The notes: generated from the sequence alone by a model not told the origin. DNA of 64,000 bases from Peribacillus tepidiphilus (GCF_009466385.1 NZ_WIAQ01000004.1:101468-165467), one strand, 5' to 3'. Counted from the stretch's first letter, positions 1-9,654 are shown. Translations and numbers: made by a program.

Positions 1-395
1 CCTGGTCTCATAACACCATTAATGCCGGATAAATCTTTGCAATGAGCCAATAATCCATTTACGAGCGTCCCTGTAGTATGACCCGGAGCTGGATGGACAA
101 CCATCCCTTTTGGTTTATTCACTACTAAAACATCACTGTCTTCATAGTAAATATCTAAATCCATTTCTTCAGGTAATACATCGAGCTCTTCTGGCTCGGG
201 AATCTGTATTTCAATTACATCCCCTACTGAACATTTATAATTGGTTTTTACTGTTTGTCCGTTCACACGTACATGGCCATCTTTCATCCATTGCTGGATT
301 TGCGTTCGCGACCATTCCTCATTAACCGTAGATAACAATTTATCCAATCTGCCTCCTGCCTGATGCTCATCAATGGTGTATTGCAGTTTATCCAT
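1..395 (-). CDS. rluD: RluD-family 23S rRNA pseudouridine synthase, N-terminal part (truncated by window edge)
   Basis: Only the first 131 or so residues are in the window. They hold an S4 RNA-binding domain (about residues 14-75, with RLDKLLS and the basic [11 protein letters not shown] stretch), then the start of the pseudouridine synthase fold ([20 protein letters not shown]). The family converts uridines to pseudouridine in helix 69 of 23S rRNA, or related sites for paralogues. The catalytic Asp of the HRLD motif lies beyond the edge. The ATG overlaps the last 8 bases of lspA, so the two are probably translationally coupled. In B. subtilis the gene after lspA is ylyB (rluD-like), and the context agrees. 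Confidence 0.9.
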   Translation of the reverse strand, partial: MDKLQYTIDEHQAGGRLDKLLSTVNEEWSRTQIQQWMKDGHVRVNGQTVKTNYKCSVGDVIEIQIPEPEELDVLPEEMDLDIYYEDSDVLVVNKPKGMVVHPAPGHTTGTLVNGLLAHCKDLSGINGVMRP

Positions 396-858
396 TTCTT
401 TTCTCCTTCAACAATTTTTCCTCAAAGAACATGTAAATCATAAGCATCGCCACTCCGATGCATAATGCAGAATCAGCTACGTTAAAAACGGGAAAATTAT
501 ACCCGAAAGGATAAGTATTGACAAAGTCCACAACTTCTTTACGGAAAAGTCGATCAATAAAATTCCCGATAGCTCCTCCCAGCATCATTCCGAGGGACAC
601 ACCTAGTACATAATGATTTCTTCCCATTTTTTGTATGTAATAGACAAGTCCAATAATCACGATGACTGTGATAATGTAGAAGAACCACATTTGTCCTTGG
701 AGGATCCCCCAAGCAGCCCCTTTATTTCTGTGAGAGGTAATATATAAAAAGTTTTCAATAACCTCAATACTTTCTCCAAGTTCCATCCTTTTCACAATCA
801 ACCATTTTGTCAATTGATCCAAGGCAATGACAAATAAGGCAATCAAATAATAAATCAC
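388..858 (-). CDS. lspA: Lipoprotein signal peptidase (signal peptidase II)
   Basis: Membrane aspartyl protease that removes the signal peptide from diacylglyceryl-modified prolipoproteins. The protein has 156 residues, the usual length, with four hydrophobic segments (about 3-20, 57-75, 84-100, 127-145). The two catalytic aspartates are visible: D102 in GNFIDRLFR and D129 in NVADSALC. It ends inside the start of rluD. Its clients in this window include CtaC (LILAGC lipobox) and the 49529-49960 lipoprotein. Upstream, where B. subtilis has ylyA, there is repeat and IS debris instead. Confidence 0.95.
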   Translation of the reverse strand: MIYYLIALFVIALDQLTKWLIVKRMELGESIEVIENFLYITSHRNKGAAWGILQGQMWFFYIITVIVIIGLVYYIQKMGRNHYVLGVSLGMMLGGAIGNFIDRLFRKEVVDFVNTYPFGYNFPVFNVADSALCIGVAMLMIYMFFEEKLLKEKRNG

Positions 859-1005
859 AAGGCTACCCCCAACTCTTTTTCAGTTCTTTCCCTATGCATT
901 GTAGCATAAGGTGAATTTTAAAAACAATGAAGTCCTTGCGAAATGCTAGAGAATTCTAATTCAGATCATTAATTTTGACTCTTTTTGCATAGATTGTTGT
1001 TATTA

Positions 1006-1260
1006 GACTATAAAGTTTGCCCGTTGATTGCAGCGAGAGGCACTTGCTTTCCGCGGGGAGGGATGTCACTCCTCGGCGTTGCCGCCTGTGGGGTCTCCCA
1101 CTTCCCTCTTTTTCCCGCAGGACATTGAATAAGCTTCTTCGAACAAACACCGCACGAAGGAAATGCGAATGCATTTTCGAGGAGTCAAGTACCCTCCGCT
1201 GCAATCAACTTAGATCGTATTTTTAAATTACACTAAAAAAGCAACAAACTTTACGAAAAC
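1006..1260 (+). repeat. Palindromic GC-rich intergenic repeat, long form, copy A
   Basis: A roughly 255-bp non-coding element that starts near AGACTATAAAGTTTGCCCG and ends near AACAAACTTTACGAAAAC, so AAAGTTTG/CAAACTTT forms its terminal inverted repeat. Its core contains CTTGCTTTCCGCGGGGAGGG and a stretch around GGGGTCTCCCACTTCCCTC. Compared with copy B it carries an extra segment of about 60 bases (around 1123-1183) with its own inverted repeat around GCGAATGCATTTTCG. It is far richer in G+C than its surroundings. Short open frames across it are not genes. It stands outside the IS-like element that begins at 1286. Confidence 0.75.
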
Positions 1261-1383
1261 AGACTTAATTTTTAACAATATAAAAGGTATTGTCTAGAAA
1301 GTCAGTTTTCCTGACTTTCTGGAGTCTCTTTTTTATCATTATATTTAAAAAATAAAGTTCTTTTCACATAGAATGATGTTTTT

Positions 1384-1580
1384 AGACTATAAAGTTTGCC
1401 CGTTGATTTCCGCTCCAGGCACTTGCTTTCCGCGGGGAGGGATGGGAGCCTCCTCGGCGTTGCCGCCTGTGGGGTCTCCCACTTCCCTCTTTTTCCCGCA
1501 GGAGTCAAGTACCTTCCGCTACAATCAACTCAGATCGTATCGTTAAATTACACTAAAAAAGTAACAAACTTTACGAAAAC
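1384..1580 (+). repeat. Palindromic GC-rich repeat, short form, copy B (inside IS copy 1)
   Basis: Same ends and core as copy A, but it lacks the 60-base inner segment: after TTTTTCCCGCAGGA it passes directly to GTCAAGTACC. The left part GTTGATTTCCGCTCCAGGC is shared with copies C and D, and differs from copy A (GTTGATTGCAGCGAGAGGC). It lies between the left IS end and the transposase. Confidence 0.75.
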
Positions 1581-1642
1581 ACCCAAAAATAAAAAAAAAT
1601 CGTCCTTTCTAGTAAAATGTAAGTGACCAAACCAACATTCTA

Positions 1643-2319
1643 AGAAAGGACGATTTTTTTTGTGCAATCCGAAGATTACTACTGAAAATTATAACACGCA
1701 AATGACCCTTCTTCCAGAGACAGAGGAATAAAAGACTCCAAAAAGACAATTAGCCCCTACTTTTAAACCATATGATAACCGTCAAATTCAAGTTATTTTT
1801 GATATTGAAGCACTCATACCAGAACATCATGTTGCACTTGTGGTGAATGAAATGGTTGAAGCTGTGCCAAATGAGCAATTGTTTTCTCATTATAAAGGTG
1901 GTGGCAGAAGTTCCTTTCAACCCAAAATGATGCTTAAAATCATTCTATTTGGTTATTCCCAAAAGGTTTATTCCTGCCGGGGAATCGAAAAGTTGATAAG
2001 AGAAAATATCCCAGCCATGTGGTTAGCTGCGATGCAACAACCCGATTTCCGCACGATTAATGAGTTCCGTGGAGAACGGATGAAAGTCTTGATGGATGAA
2101 TTATTTGAAGTCATGATTCTGAAATTGATTGACGAAAAATACATCACGATGGAAAACTACTTTTTGGATGGCACCAAGATTGAAGCCAATGCCAATAAGT
2201 ATTCTTTCGTATGCAAAAAATCAAGAAAGGTTACGTTTAAAAAATACCAAAATAAAAAGAATCAGTTTGGTTATAGTAGCAGGCATCCGTCAGCTACTTT
2301 CAAAGAAAAATCCAAATAA
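1643..2319 (+). pseudogene. IS1182-family transposase, broken
   Basis: Translation from about 1680 gives NYNTQMTLLPETEE, then an in-frame TAA at about 1727, then KRQLAPTFKPYDNRQIQVIF and on into residues typical of the N-terminal domain of IS1182-type transposases (FSHYKGGGRSSFQPKMMLKI, DFRTINEFR, YFLDGTKIEANANKYSFV). After KYSFV the middle of the protein is missing: the frame passes into RKVTFKKYQNKKNQFGY, a later segment, and then frameshifts to a remnant of the C-terminus (the bases encode VAGIRQLLSKKNPNN in another frame). The central part of the DDE catalytic domain is absent, so the copy cannot be active by itself. The length should be about 450-550 residues. Confidence 0.85.
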
Positions 2320-2405
2320 CACAAAAGCAAGTGGAGAAAAACGGATCGTTTTTCTCCACTTGCTTCATTTTAGGGACTTTTTAGACAACCCCCTAATAAA
2401 TCATA

Positions 2406-5174
2406 TTAGATTGCGTAATGCTCACTTACAACGTTTGCACAACGTGGGCAAAGTGTTGGATGATTTTCATCCTCTCCAACCTTTGTGGAAACGTTCCAGC
2501 AGCGCTCACATACCTCGCCTTCTGCTTTTGTAACCACAATCGCAGCATGCTCTAGTTTAAGGGCATTTTCAGGAGCCTCTTCCATATTTCCAGCTACTTC
2601 AAAAGCAGACACAATGAAAAGCTGCTCCATATTTTCATGGATCTTGCTTAGCAATTCTTTCGTAGAATCCTTAACATAAAGAGTCACTTTTGCATTAAGT
2701 GATTTACCAATTACTTTTTCATTGCGCGCTTCTTCAAGAGCCTTTAGAACATCGTCACGAAGCTTCATAAACGCATTCCATTTCTCCTCTAGCTCATTCG
2801 CATTCTTCAGCTCTTGATATTCAGGCATGTCTGTTAACTGTACACTAGGTTCCTTCACATTCGGAATATAAGACCATACCTCGTCAGCTGTGTGAGAAAG
2901 GATTGGAGATAACAATTTAGTTAGTGCAAGCAATGATTCGTACAGAACTGTCTGGATTGCTCTTCTTTCTTTGCTGTCAGGAGCTTCACAATAAAGAATA
3001 TCTTTCGCATAATCCAGGTAGAATGCACTTAGGTCGAGTGTACAGAAATTGTTAATTTGATGGTAAATGTTTGCATACTCATAATTTTCATATGCGTTTC
3101 TAACATTTTTGATAAGCTTATTGAGTTTAACAAGCATATATTGGTCAACTTCACGTAAATCCTCATAAGCAACCTTATTTGTCTCAGGATCGAAACCATC
3201 CAGCGTTCCGAGTAAGAATCGGAATGTATTTCTAATTTTACGGTATACTTCAGCAACCTGCTTTAAAATGGCATCCGATACACGAACGTCTGATTGGTAA
3301 TCTACTGAGGCAACCCATAGACGTAAAATATCTGCGCCCAACTGATCCATAACTTTAGCAGGTACCACGACGTTTCCTAATGATTTACTCATTTTTCTGC
3401 CTTCGCCATCTAAGGCAAAACCATGACTCAATACACCTTTATATGGTGCTTTTCCTGTTACTGCAACGGCTGTTGATAAGGAAGAGTTGAACCAGCCACG
3501 GTATTGGTCGGAACCTTCAAGATAAAGGTCAGCCGGACGCTGTAAGTCGTCACGTTCCTCTAATACAGCTTGGTGTGAAGAACCTGAATCAAACCAAACG
3601 TCCATGATATCCGTTTCTTTCGTGAAGATTCCGTTCGGACTGCCAGGATGTGTGAAGCCTTCCGGTAGAAGATCTTTTGCTTCACGCTCAAACCAAACGT
3701 TAGAGCCGTACTGTCTGAATAAATTGGATACATGTTCAATGGTTTCATCTGTGATAATTGGCTCACCATTTTCAGCATAAAATACTGGAATTGGAACACC
3801 CCAAGCACGCTGACGGGAAATACACCAGTCTCCACGGTCACGCACCATGTTGAAGAGACGTGTTTCACCCCAAGCAGGAACCCATTTCGTTTCTTCAATT
3901 GCTTTTAAAAGGTCTTGACGGAAATCCTTGATGGATGCAAACCATTGAGCCGTTGCACGGAAGATGGTTGGCTTTTTCGTTCTCCAGTCATGCGGATAGG
4001 AATGTGTAATAAAACTCAATTTTAATAAAGCGCCTACTTCCTTAAGCTTTTCAGTAATTGGCTTATTCGCATCATCGTAAAATAATCCTTCAAATCCAGG
4101 TGCTTCGTCTGTCATATAGCCTTTAGCATCAACTGGACAAAGGACGCCAAGATTATATTTTTGACCGACAATAAAATCATCTTCACCATGTCCAGGAGCA
4201 GTATGAACACAGCCAGTACCAGCATCTGTCGTTACATGATCGCCAAGAACAACAAGAGAATCACGATCGTAGAACGGATGCTTGGCAACCACTCTTTCAA
4301 GCTCAACTCCTTTTACAGTCTTAACGACTTTCACTTCTTCCCAGCCAACTTCTTTTGAAACAGCCTCTAGCAACTCTTTTGCTACTACATATTTTTTGTC
4401 GTTCGTTTCAACAACAACATATTCTAAATCTGGGTGTACAGCGATTCCAAGGTTTGCCGGAATGGTCCAAGGAGTTGTCGTCCAGATTACAATTTGCGTT
4501 CCTTCATCTAGAACACCTTTACCATTCGTCACTTCAAATCCGACATAAATGGAAGCCGAACGTTTATCATAATATTCAATTTCAGCTTCTGCCAAAGCAG
4601 ATTCACTCGATGGAGACCAATATACTGGTTTAAGCCCCTTGTAAATATATCCTTTTTTCGCCATTTCCCCAAATACTTTAATTTGTTGGGCTTCGTATTC
4701 AGGCTTCAAAGTGATATATGGGTTTTCCCAGTCTCCACGAACACCAAGACGCTTAAATTGGGCACGTTGATTTTCGATTTGCTGGTAAGCATACTCCTCA
4801 CAAAGCTTACGGAATTCAGCAACGCTCATTTCCTTACGGTTAACACCCTTGTTTTTTGTTAGAGCCGTTTCAATTGGAAGTCCGTGTGTATCCCAGCCTG
4901 GAACATAAGGAGCGTTAAATCCACTCATGGATTTATAGCGGACGATGAAATCCTTCAAAATCTTATTAAGAGCATGACCCATGTGAATGTCACCATTTGC
5001 ATATGGAGGACCATCATGAAGAACAAACATTGGACGATCCTTTGTTCTTTCCTGAACCATTTTGTAAATATTCATTTCTTCCCATTTTTGCTGTATTTCA
5101 GGTTCTCTTTTAGGCAGATTTCCTCGCATCGGAAACTCTGTTTTAGGCATTAATAACGTATCTTTATAATCCAT
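2406..5174 (-). CDS. ileS: Isoleucyl-tRNA synthetase
   Basis: Cytoplasmic class I synthetase that charges tRNA-Ile and edits valine. It has 922 residues from the ATG at 5174. That ATG has GGAAGG 8 bases upstream; a TTG two codons earlier would sit almost on the ribosome site. Signatures are HMGH at 64-67 (HIGH), KMSKS at 594-598, the CP1 editing insert between them ([13 protein letters not shown], about 230), and a C-terminal zinc module with C889, C892, C909 and C912. Expression is controlled by the T-box leader just upstream. The stop lies 13 bases from the right end of an IS-like element, and no dedicated terminator is evident other than the IS hairpin. Confidence 0.97.
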   Translation of the reverse strand: MDYKDTLLMPKTEFPMRGNLPKREPEIQQKWEEMNIYKMVQERTKDRPMFVLHDGPPYANGDIHMGHALNKILKDFIVRYKSMSGFNAPYVPGWDTHGLPIETALTKNKGVNRKEMSVAEFRKLCEEYAYQQIENQRAQFKRLGVRGDWENPYITLKPEYEAQQIKVFGEMAKKGYIYKGLKPVYWSPSSESALAEAEIEYYDKRSASIYVGFEVTNGKGVLDEGTQIVIWTTTPWTIPANLGIAVHPDLEYVVVETNDKKYVVAKELLEAVSKEVGWEEVKVVKTVKGVELERVVAKHPFYDRDSLVVLGDHVTTDAGTGCVHTAPGHGEDDFIVGQKYNLGVLCPVDAKGYMTDEAPGFEGLFYDDANKPITEKLKEVGALLKLSFITHSYPHDWRTKKPTIFRATAQWFASIKDFRQDLLKAIEETKWVPAWGETRLFNMVRDRGDWCISRQRAWGVPIPVFYAENGEPIITDETIEHVSNLFRQYGSNVWFEREAKDLLPEGFTHPGSPNGIFTKETDIMDVWFDSGSSHQAVLEERDDLQRPADLYLEGSDQYRGWFNSSLSTAVAVTGKAPYKGVLSHGFALDGEGRKMSKSLGNVVVPAKVMDQLGADILRLWVASVDYQSDVRVSDAILKQVAEVYRKIRNTFRFLLGTLDGFDPETNKVAYEDLREVDQYMLVKLNKLIKNVRNAYENYEYANIYHQINNFCTLDLSAFYLDYAKDILYCEAPDSKERRAIQTVLYESLLALTKLLSPILSHTADEVWSYIPNVKEPSVQLTDMPEYQELKNANELEEKWNAFMKLRDDVLKALEEARNEKVIGKSLNAKVTLYVKDSTKELLSKIHENMEQLFIVSAFEVAGNMEEAPENALKLEHAAIVVTKAEGEVCERCWNVSTKVGEDENHPTLCPRCANVVSEHYAI

Positions 5175-5204
5175 TTTCAAGCCTTCCTACCTTTCTTTAT
5201 TAAC

Positions 5205-5475
5205 ATAAAAGCCTCCTCATCCCAATAAGGGACGAGAAGGCTTATTCCCGCGGTACCACCCTAATAGATTTTTCATGTATTGAAAAATCCACTTTCAGCA
5301 TTCTTAACGCGAATGACACGTCCCACTTAATGAATCCTAAGATTGTTCAGCAGGAAACTCTGGGGTGATCTTCCGTTACTTTGCTTATATCGGGCTTCCA
5401 CCCTCCCCGACTCGCTTCATAAGTCTATAAGTAACGTACTGTCCCCTTCATCGTTCAATAGGTATGATATATCTT
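5205..5475 (-). promoter_or_regulatory. T-box riboswitch, isoleucine-specific, ahead of ileS
   Basis: On the minus strand the leader carries the conserved T-box AGGGTGGTACCGCGGG (5262 down to 5247), followed by an intrinsic terminator (AAGCCTTCTCGTCCC pairing with GGGATGAGGAGGCTT, then a short T-run, 5205-5243). Stem I is recognisable: CAGTACGTTAC pairs through CGTTAC with GTAACG, and the following loop GGAAGATCACC places ATC, an isoleucine codon, at the specifier position. Uncharged tRNA-Ile should stabilise the antiterminator and allow ileS transcription. The family and the mechanism are established; the specifier assignment is my reading of the fold. Confidence 0.93.
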
Positions 5476-5481
5476 TTTGAA

Positions 5482-5511
5482 ATTATATGCGAAAAGTACT
5501 TGAAGAGTCAA
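5482..5511 (-). promoter_or_regulatory. Sigma-A promoter of the ileS T-box transcript
   Basis: On the minus strand TTGACT (5511-5506), an 18-base spacer and TATAAT (5487-5482). It sits between the divIVA stop codon and the first T-box helix, which gives a start near 5475. Confidence 0.7.
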
Positions 5512-5516
5512 GACTC

Positions 5517-6023
5517 CTATTTATTTTCTTCATCTAGCTGAAGTTCTGTGGCATCTACTTCAAATTCCATCAAATGATCCCAATCATCATTTTTTAATAA
5601 ATCAAGCTGAGCTTCTATTAACATTTTAAAACGAGTACGGAAAACTTTTGACTGCTTTTTCAACTCTTCAATTTCAAGTGCAATTTTTCTTGCTTTAGAT
5701 AGAGCTTCATTGACTATACGATCAGCATTCTTTTCAGCTTCTTTAATAATTAGTTTTGCTTCCTTTTGTGCATTACGTTTAACCTCTTCTGCAGCTTCCT
5801 GAGCAACAATAATGGATTTATTCAATGTCTCTTCAATATTCGTGAAATGTCCGAGTCTTTCATGGACATCATTCAGCTTCTCTTCAAGCTCCTTCTTTTC
5901 ACGAAGGATTAGCTCGTAATCCTTAATAATCTGATCTAAAAACTCATTTACTTCATCTTCATCATAGCCGCGGAATCCTTTTGAAAATTCCTTATTATGT
6001 ATATCCAGCGGAGTTAATGGCAT
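5517..6023 (-). CDS. divIVA: Cell-division and polarity protein DivIVA
   Basis: Coiled-coil scaffold that binds negatively curved membrane at septa and poles, and in B. subtilis positions MinJ/MinCD and anchors the chromosome origin during sporulation. It has 168 residues. The N-terminal lipid-binding domain reads FSKGFRGYDEDEVNEFLD, with F17 and R18, the membrane-inserting pair, conserved. Residues 28-140 form heptad-rich coiled coil, and the tail is acidic. It is the last gene of the pgeF-ylmE-sepF-ylmG-ylmH-divIVA run, and is followed directly by the ileS promoter. Confidence 0.96.
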   Translation of the reverse strand: MPLTPLDIHNKEFSKGFRGYDEDEVNEFLDQIIKDYELILREKKELEEKLNDVHERLGHFTNIEETLNKSIIVAQEAAEEVKRNAQKEAKLIIKEAEKNADRIVNEALSKARKIALEIEELKKQSKVFRTRFKMLIEAQLDLLKNDDWDHLMEFEVDATELQLDEENK

Positions 6024-6110
6024 AACGGCACCTCCAAACGAGATTCAACTTACTCTATTGTATTATACTACGTTTCGACAGGAATTTTGTAAATCCTGCA
6101 AATTCTTCAA

Positions 6111-6884
6111 TTATTTTTGTCTTCCACCTATAATTCTCCATTTATCTTTTTTCGTTTTTCCTTCAATTGACATGATTTTATATCGACCAAAGCCCCGAAG
6201 TGATAGGATATCTCCTTCACCACATTCAAACGAACTTTGTTCAATTAACTTATGATTCACCTTAACCCTTCCACTTTCCACCAACAATTGAGATTTTTGA
6301 CGGGAAAGATTAGTCATAGATGAAACCAGAACATCTAAGCGCAAAGAAGACGCAGTAAATGAGAATTCTTCCCATTTTTCTTCAGATACCAAAATATCAT
6401 CATCCGTTACTTTCACTAAAGTTATACCGATCCGACCGATCTTTTCCAAATTGTTTCTTACATACGTTTCGATTTCTTCAGCAGTAACAAACTGTATTCG
6501 ATCTCCGGAAAAAATTACATCGCCAAACTTTTCCCTTTTTAAACCTAATGACATAAGAGTACCCAGTACCTGACGATGTTCAATATTGACAAACTTTTTT
6601 GGATATTGGATCTCAAACACAGTGATCGCAAAGTCACGATGATCCGGTGTAAAATAATCTGGATAAATCAGTGCTCGCTTTCGTTCACTATTTTCAGCCC
6701 CACCAAAAAATTTTACCTTAACCTCTTCGTCTTTACCAATTAAAGATTGGACAATTTGTTGTTCTCTTGGGTCTAAAAAATCGGTCAACTTAGGAGCATA
6801 AGAGCTTCTTACCTGTTCCTTCCATTCCAAAACACTATCAATAAAATCTTTTTCTTCCGGTCTAAAATGTTGATATAAGCTCAT
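6111..6884 (-). CDS. ylmH: YlmH-type S4-domain RNA-binding protein
   Basis: The 257-residue protein has an N-terminal region (MSLYQHFRPEEKDFID, then KLTDFLDPREQQIV), a central RRM-like part, and a C-terminal S4 domain at about 181-240 (SSLRLDVLVSSMTNLSRQKSQ, ESGRVKVNHKLIE). Homologues bind the ribosome and have been linked to rescue of stalled nascent chains. I chose the ATG at 6884 because the family begins MSLYQHF. The ATG lies very close to AGAGGA, so initiation may be inefficient. A longer frame upstream has no family match. Confidence 0.9.
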   Translation of the reverse strand: MSLYQHFRPEEKDFIDSVLEWKEQVRSSYAPKLTDFLDPREQQIVQSLIGKDEEVKVKFFGGAENSERKRALIYPDYFTPDHRDFAITVFEIQYPKKFVNIEHRQVLGTLMSLGLKREKFGDVIFSGDRIQFVTAEEIETYVRNNLEKIGRIGITLVKVTDDDILVSEEKWEEFSFTASSLRLDVLVSSMTNLSRQKSQLLVESGRVKVNHKLIEQSSFECGEGDILSLRGFGRYKIMSIEGKTKKDKWRIIGGRQK

Positions 6885-6938
6885 TCCTCTATAATACCTC
6901 ACAAAAAAATAACAATGCAATTAACATAACTTTTCCAT

Positions 6939-6972
6939 AATCAAAAAGGACCCTATTGGATCCTTTTTGATT
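6939..6972 (-). terminator. Hairpin between ylmG and ylmH
   Basis: AATCAAAAAGGA (6939-6950) pairs perfectly with TCCTTTTTGATT (6961-6972) around a 10-base loop. The stem carries T-runs on both strands. It lies within the operon, so it is either an attenuator that lowers ylmH-divIVA expression or the end of one transcript. Confidence 0.6.
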
Positions 6973-6979
6973 AATACGA

Positions 6980-7243
6980 TTATACAATCCATTTAAATAC
7001 CTCAATCAAACCGTATTGGGCAAAATTCAAAATAACGATTGCAACAATCGGTGAAACATCGATCATGCCAATGGGTGGAATGAACCTTCTGAAAATTTCA
7101 AGATACGGTTCTGTAATTCTACTTAAAAATTGTCCAATAGCTGATTCCCTTGCATTCGGAAACCAAGACATTAATATGTAAATAATCAATGCCCACGAGT
7201 AAATTTCAATTAAATTATATAAAACATCCAGAATAAAACTCAT
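6980..7243 (-). CDS. ylmG: YggT-family membrane protein YlmG
   Basis: Small 87-residue membrane protein with two hydrophobic segments (about 4-24 and 62-82) and the family loop SRITEPYLEIFRRFIPPIGMIDVSPIVA. YggT/YlmG proteins are found next to sepF in Gram-positives, and homologues affect septum or nucleoid placement; the molecular role is not settled. It lies 6 bases after sepF, so it is probably co-translated. Confidence 0.92.
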   Translation of the reverse strand: MSFILDVLYNLIEIYSWALIIYILMSWFPNARESAIGQFLSRITEPYLEIFRRFIPPIGMIDVSPIVAIVILNFAQYGLIEVFKWIV

Positions 7244-7249
7244 TCGGGG

Positions 7250-7693
7250 TTACCACCTCGTATCATCTAGTTCTTCCTCTTCTTGTACAATACCGGTAAT
7301 AGAGCCAGAAACATCTACATTATCTGGTGTACACAAGAAAATTTTTGTTCCAATTCGCTGAATGTCTCCACCTATTGCATACACTGTTCCACTAAGAAAG
7401 TCGACAATTCTCTTCGCCTGGTCAGAAGAAATACGCTGGAGATTTACAACAACAGCTCTCCTATTCTTAAGATGATCTGCAATTTCTTGTGCTTCAGAAT
7501 ATGCACGTGGTTCCAAAAGAACAACTTTGGAGGACTTTTGTACGCTTTGCAAACTGACAACGTTTTGACTATGACTTGGTGACTTGGCAATAGTTTTCGC
7601 CACTTTGGTTTCAGGAGCTTTTTCTTCTAAAACTTCTTCTTTATACTCATATTCATCATCTAGTGCAAAAAATGATTTAAACTTTGACAACAT
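7250..7693 (-). CDS. sepF: Cell-division protein SepF
   Basis: SepF forms rings that bundle FtsZ protofilaments and tether them to the membrane through an N-terminal amphipathic helix. The 147-residue protein has that helix ([11 protein letters not shown]), an acidic and basic linker of about 50 residues, and the core dimer domain ([20 protein letters not shown], then [15 protein letters not shown], about 56-130). Genes around it (ylmE, ylmG) give the usual Bacillus order. Confidence 0.95.
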   Translation of the reverse strand: MLSKFKSFFALDDEYEYKEEVLEEKAPETKVAKTIAKSPSHSQNVVSLQSVQKSSKVVLLEPRAYSEAQEIADHLKNRRAVVVNLQRISSDQAKRIVDFLSGTVYAIGGDIQRIGTKIFLCTPDNVDVSGSITGIVQEEEELDDTRW

Positions 7694-7708
7694 AATAAAG
7701 TTCCCTCC

Positions 7709-8392
7709 TTATGATTCTTCACCAACTAATGCGGTACCTATGCGAATCATCGTTGCGCCTTCTTCTATTGCGATTGGATAATCATTTGACATCCCCATGG
7801 ATAACTCACTGCAAGGCATATTGGAAAAACCAAGATCTTGAATATGCCCTTGCAGCTTTTTTAACCCTTTAAAGCAGCTTCTCAATACCTCTTCATCCTT
7901 GGTGAAGGGGGCCATCGTCATCAGACCTTGTACAATAATTTTATCGTAATTTGCTTCATGTAGCTCTTTTACAAATGGAATTAATTCATCAGGTGCGAGA
8001 CCATGCTTTGATTCTTCCCCAGAAACGTTAACCTGCAGAAAGCATTTGATTGGCTTGTCCGCTCTTTTTTGAATTTCTTTAGCGAGTGATAAACGATCAA
8101 GAGAATGGATATAATCGACCTTATCGATAATATTTTTGACCTTTCTTGTTTGTAAAGAACCGATAAAATGCCAAATGGGTCTATCCCCTAATTCCTCATA
8201 TTTATGTAACAACCCATCATCCCTGTTTTCTCCCAAATGAAGAATTCCTGCTTCTAAAGCTTCTTTGGCACGTTCAACAGAAACATACTTTGTTACGGCA
8301 ATGATGGTTATTTCTTTCGGATCCCTTCCACACTTTCTACAGGTTTCCGTGATTTTATCTTGGATTGATGCTAAGTTGTCAATTACTTTCAC
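7709..8392 (-). CDS. ylmE: PLP homeostasis protein YlmE (YggS/PLPBP family)
   Basis: Single-domain type III-fold PLP-binding protein, 227 residues, with no known enzymatic activity. It buffers pyridoxal phosphate and affects amino-acid and coenzyme pools. The PLP lysine is K35 in IAVTKYVSVERA. The family signatures GENRDD, WHFIGSLQTRKVKNI and MGMSNDYPIAIEEGATMIRIG (phosphate cup) are present. It begins 6 bases after pgeF ends and continues closely into sepF. Confidence 0.95.
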   Translation of the reverse strand: MKVIDNLASIQDKITETCRKCGRDPKEITIIAVTKYVSVERAKEALEAGILHLGENRDDGLLHKYEELGDRPIWHFIGSLQTRKVKNIIDKVDYIHSLDRLSLAKEIQKRADKPIKCFLQVNVSGEESKHGLAPDELIPFVKELHEANYDKIIVQGLMTMAPFTKDEEVLRSCFKGLKKLQGHIQDLGFSNMPCSELSMGMSNDYPIAIEEGATMIRIGTALVGEES

Positions 8393-8398
8393 CCTTTG

Positions 8399-9214
8399 TT
8401 AATCCTCCTTCCAGCCGATAAAGCTCATAAGCCGACCAGTTGTTCCTTTATCCCTGCGGTGGGAAAAAAACAAATCATGGTCACAGCTTGTGCAAAGGCT
8501 GGTGACACTCACATGCCTGACTCCAGCTTTTTTTAAAATTTGGGCGTTCAATAGCTTTAAGTCGAGCTTGTATTGTCCTTCACTAACTAAATTATAGGGT
8601 TTTTCTTCATTTTCTTCCACTCTATTTTGCACCAAGTTAATCACTTTATTGTCTACAATATAACAATTTCCACAAATGGAGGGACCAATGATCGTTTGCA
8701 CCTCTTCTGGAGGGACTCCTTCCTCCTCCCATTTGTGGATCATTTTTTGTGCAATTCCATTTACAGTACCCTTCCATCCGGCATGTGCGATTCCGATTAA
8801 TTTGCTTTTAGGATGGTAAAAATAAAGTGGCACACAGTCTGCAAAGCAAAGTGTTAGTAAAATCCCTTTTTCTGTTGTATAAAGGCCATCCACACCTTTT
8901 AAGGCAGTTTCATAATCCAATGCTCCTAATCCCTTTTGTGTAGAATCAATTTTTTTAATTTGGATATCATGAGTCTGCTCACAGCCTACCCAGGAGTTTG
9001 AATGGAAGCGAAGTTCTTTTGCTATTCGTTTCCTGTTTTCGATTACGTCATCTTTCTCATCTCCAACATGAAAACCGGTATTCAATGATTGATATGGTTT
9101 TTGACTTACTCCACCTCTTTTCGTTGTAAAGCCAGCAACAAGGTTTGGATTTTCTTTCGACCATTCTTCAATCAATAATAGCTTTTCATCTGTCTGTATA
9201 AACATTTCAGCCAT
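8399..9214 (-). CDS. pgeF: PgeF/YfiH-family purine nucleoside and peptidoglycan-editing protein (YlmD)
   Basis: About 271 residues. The family (multicopper polyphenol oxidoreductase fold, DUF152) contains a zinc site built from the conserved His/Cys residues seen here in GCEQTH, CFADCVPLYFY and IAHAGWKGTVNG. Homologues act on purine nucleosides, and in E. coli loss of the protein causes misincorporation into peptidoglycan. Three ATGs lie close together. I chose the second (9214) because its distance from AAGGGA is better; the choice is uncertain. Confidence 0.9.
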   Translation of the reverse strand: MAEMFIQTDEKLLLIEEWSKENPNLVAGFTTKRGGVSQKPYQSLNTGFHVGDEKDDVIENRKRIAKELRFHSNSWVGCEQTHDIQIKKIDSTQKGLGALDYETALKGVDGLYTTEKGILLTLCFADCVPLYFYHPKSKLIGIAHAGWKGTVNGIAQKMIHKWEEEGVPPEEVQTIIGPSICGNCYIVDNKVINLVQNRVEENEEKPYNLVSEGQYKLDLKLLNAQILKKAGVRHVSVTSLCTSCDHDLFFSHRRDKGTTGRLMSFIGWKED

Positions 9215-9279
9215 ACACATGTCCCTTTTTTTATTTTTTTTTCATTAGTGTATCACACATTCAGCATTGACACACATGT

Positions 9280-9555
9280 TTACCGATCCACAAGCTTATC
9301 TTCCAAAAAAGATTGATCCCCACTACTATACTCTACTAAAATGACATCAGCTCCAATTTTCTTTATTTTTTTCCATGGTATTGTAATAAGGTCCTCTTTA
9401 TTGAAGAGACCCAATAGTTTTCCACTACTAGAAACAATAATAGCCTCTATTTTTCCTGTTTGCACGTTTATCTCTAAATCAGAAATATTCCCGAGCTTTT
9501 TTCCATCCGCCATGTTGATGATGTCCTTTACTTGAAACTCAGAGATTTTAGCCAT
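9280..9555 (-). CDS. ylmC: PRC-barrel protein of the YlmC/YmxH family
   Basis: A 91-residue single PRC-barrel domain (MAKISEFQVKDIINMADGKK, ISDLEINVQTGKIEAIIV, PWKKIKKIGADVILVE). The family is found almost only in spore formers, and its function is not known. The start is the ATG at 9555, eight bases after AAGGAG; a GTG further upstream overlaps the ribosome site. It lies between sigG and pgeF as in B. subtilis. Confidence 0.88.
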   Translation of the reverse strand: MAKISEFQVKDIINMADGKKLGNISDLEINVQTGKIEAIIVSSSGKLLGLFNKEDLITIPWKKIKKIGADVILVEYSSGDQSFLEDKLVDR

Positions 9556-9654
9556 CGCCAGCACTCCTTCTTCTTCTTTTTCTCAATATATGAAGAAATG
9601 GGCCGCTTATTTCATGATATATTTTGCTAAATTAGAGTTTAGAAAATGTGCAAA

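Larger units (their letters stand above)
1286..2393 (+). mobile_element. IS1182-like element, copy 1, degenerate, with nested palindromic repeat
   Basis: Left end GGTATTGTCTAGAAAGTC and right end GACTTTTTAGACAACCCCC are imperfect inverted repeats of one another. Just inside the left end is a hairpin (AGAAAGTCAG/CTGACTTTCT). Then come palindromic repeat copy B, a second hairpin (AATCGTCCTTTCT at about 1598-1610, its complement at 1643-1655), the broken transposase, and a hairpin AAGCAAGTGGAGAAAAACGG/CCGTTTTTCTCCACTTGCTT-like near 2326-2366. The same ends and hairpins recur at 32622-33247 and 48708-49020, and the right end again at 47829. I did not settle the target-site duplication. Confidence 0.75.

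Noticed and set aside
1017..1226. Possible riboswitch or structured RNA at repeat copy A
   Set aside because: The structure is due to a dispersed repeat found at several unrelated places, so a cis-regulatory role for lspA is not supported by the sequence alone.
956..1626. Short open frames of 60-80 codons on both strands across the repeat copies
   Set aside because: They read through a palindromic, GC-rich repeat, lack ribosome sites, and the same frames recur only because the repeat recurs.
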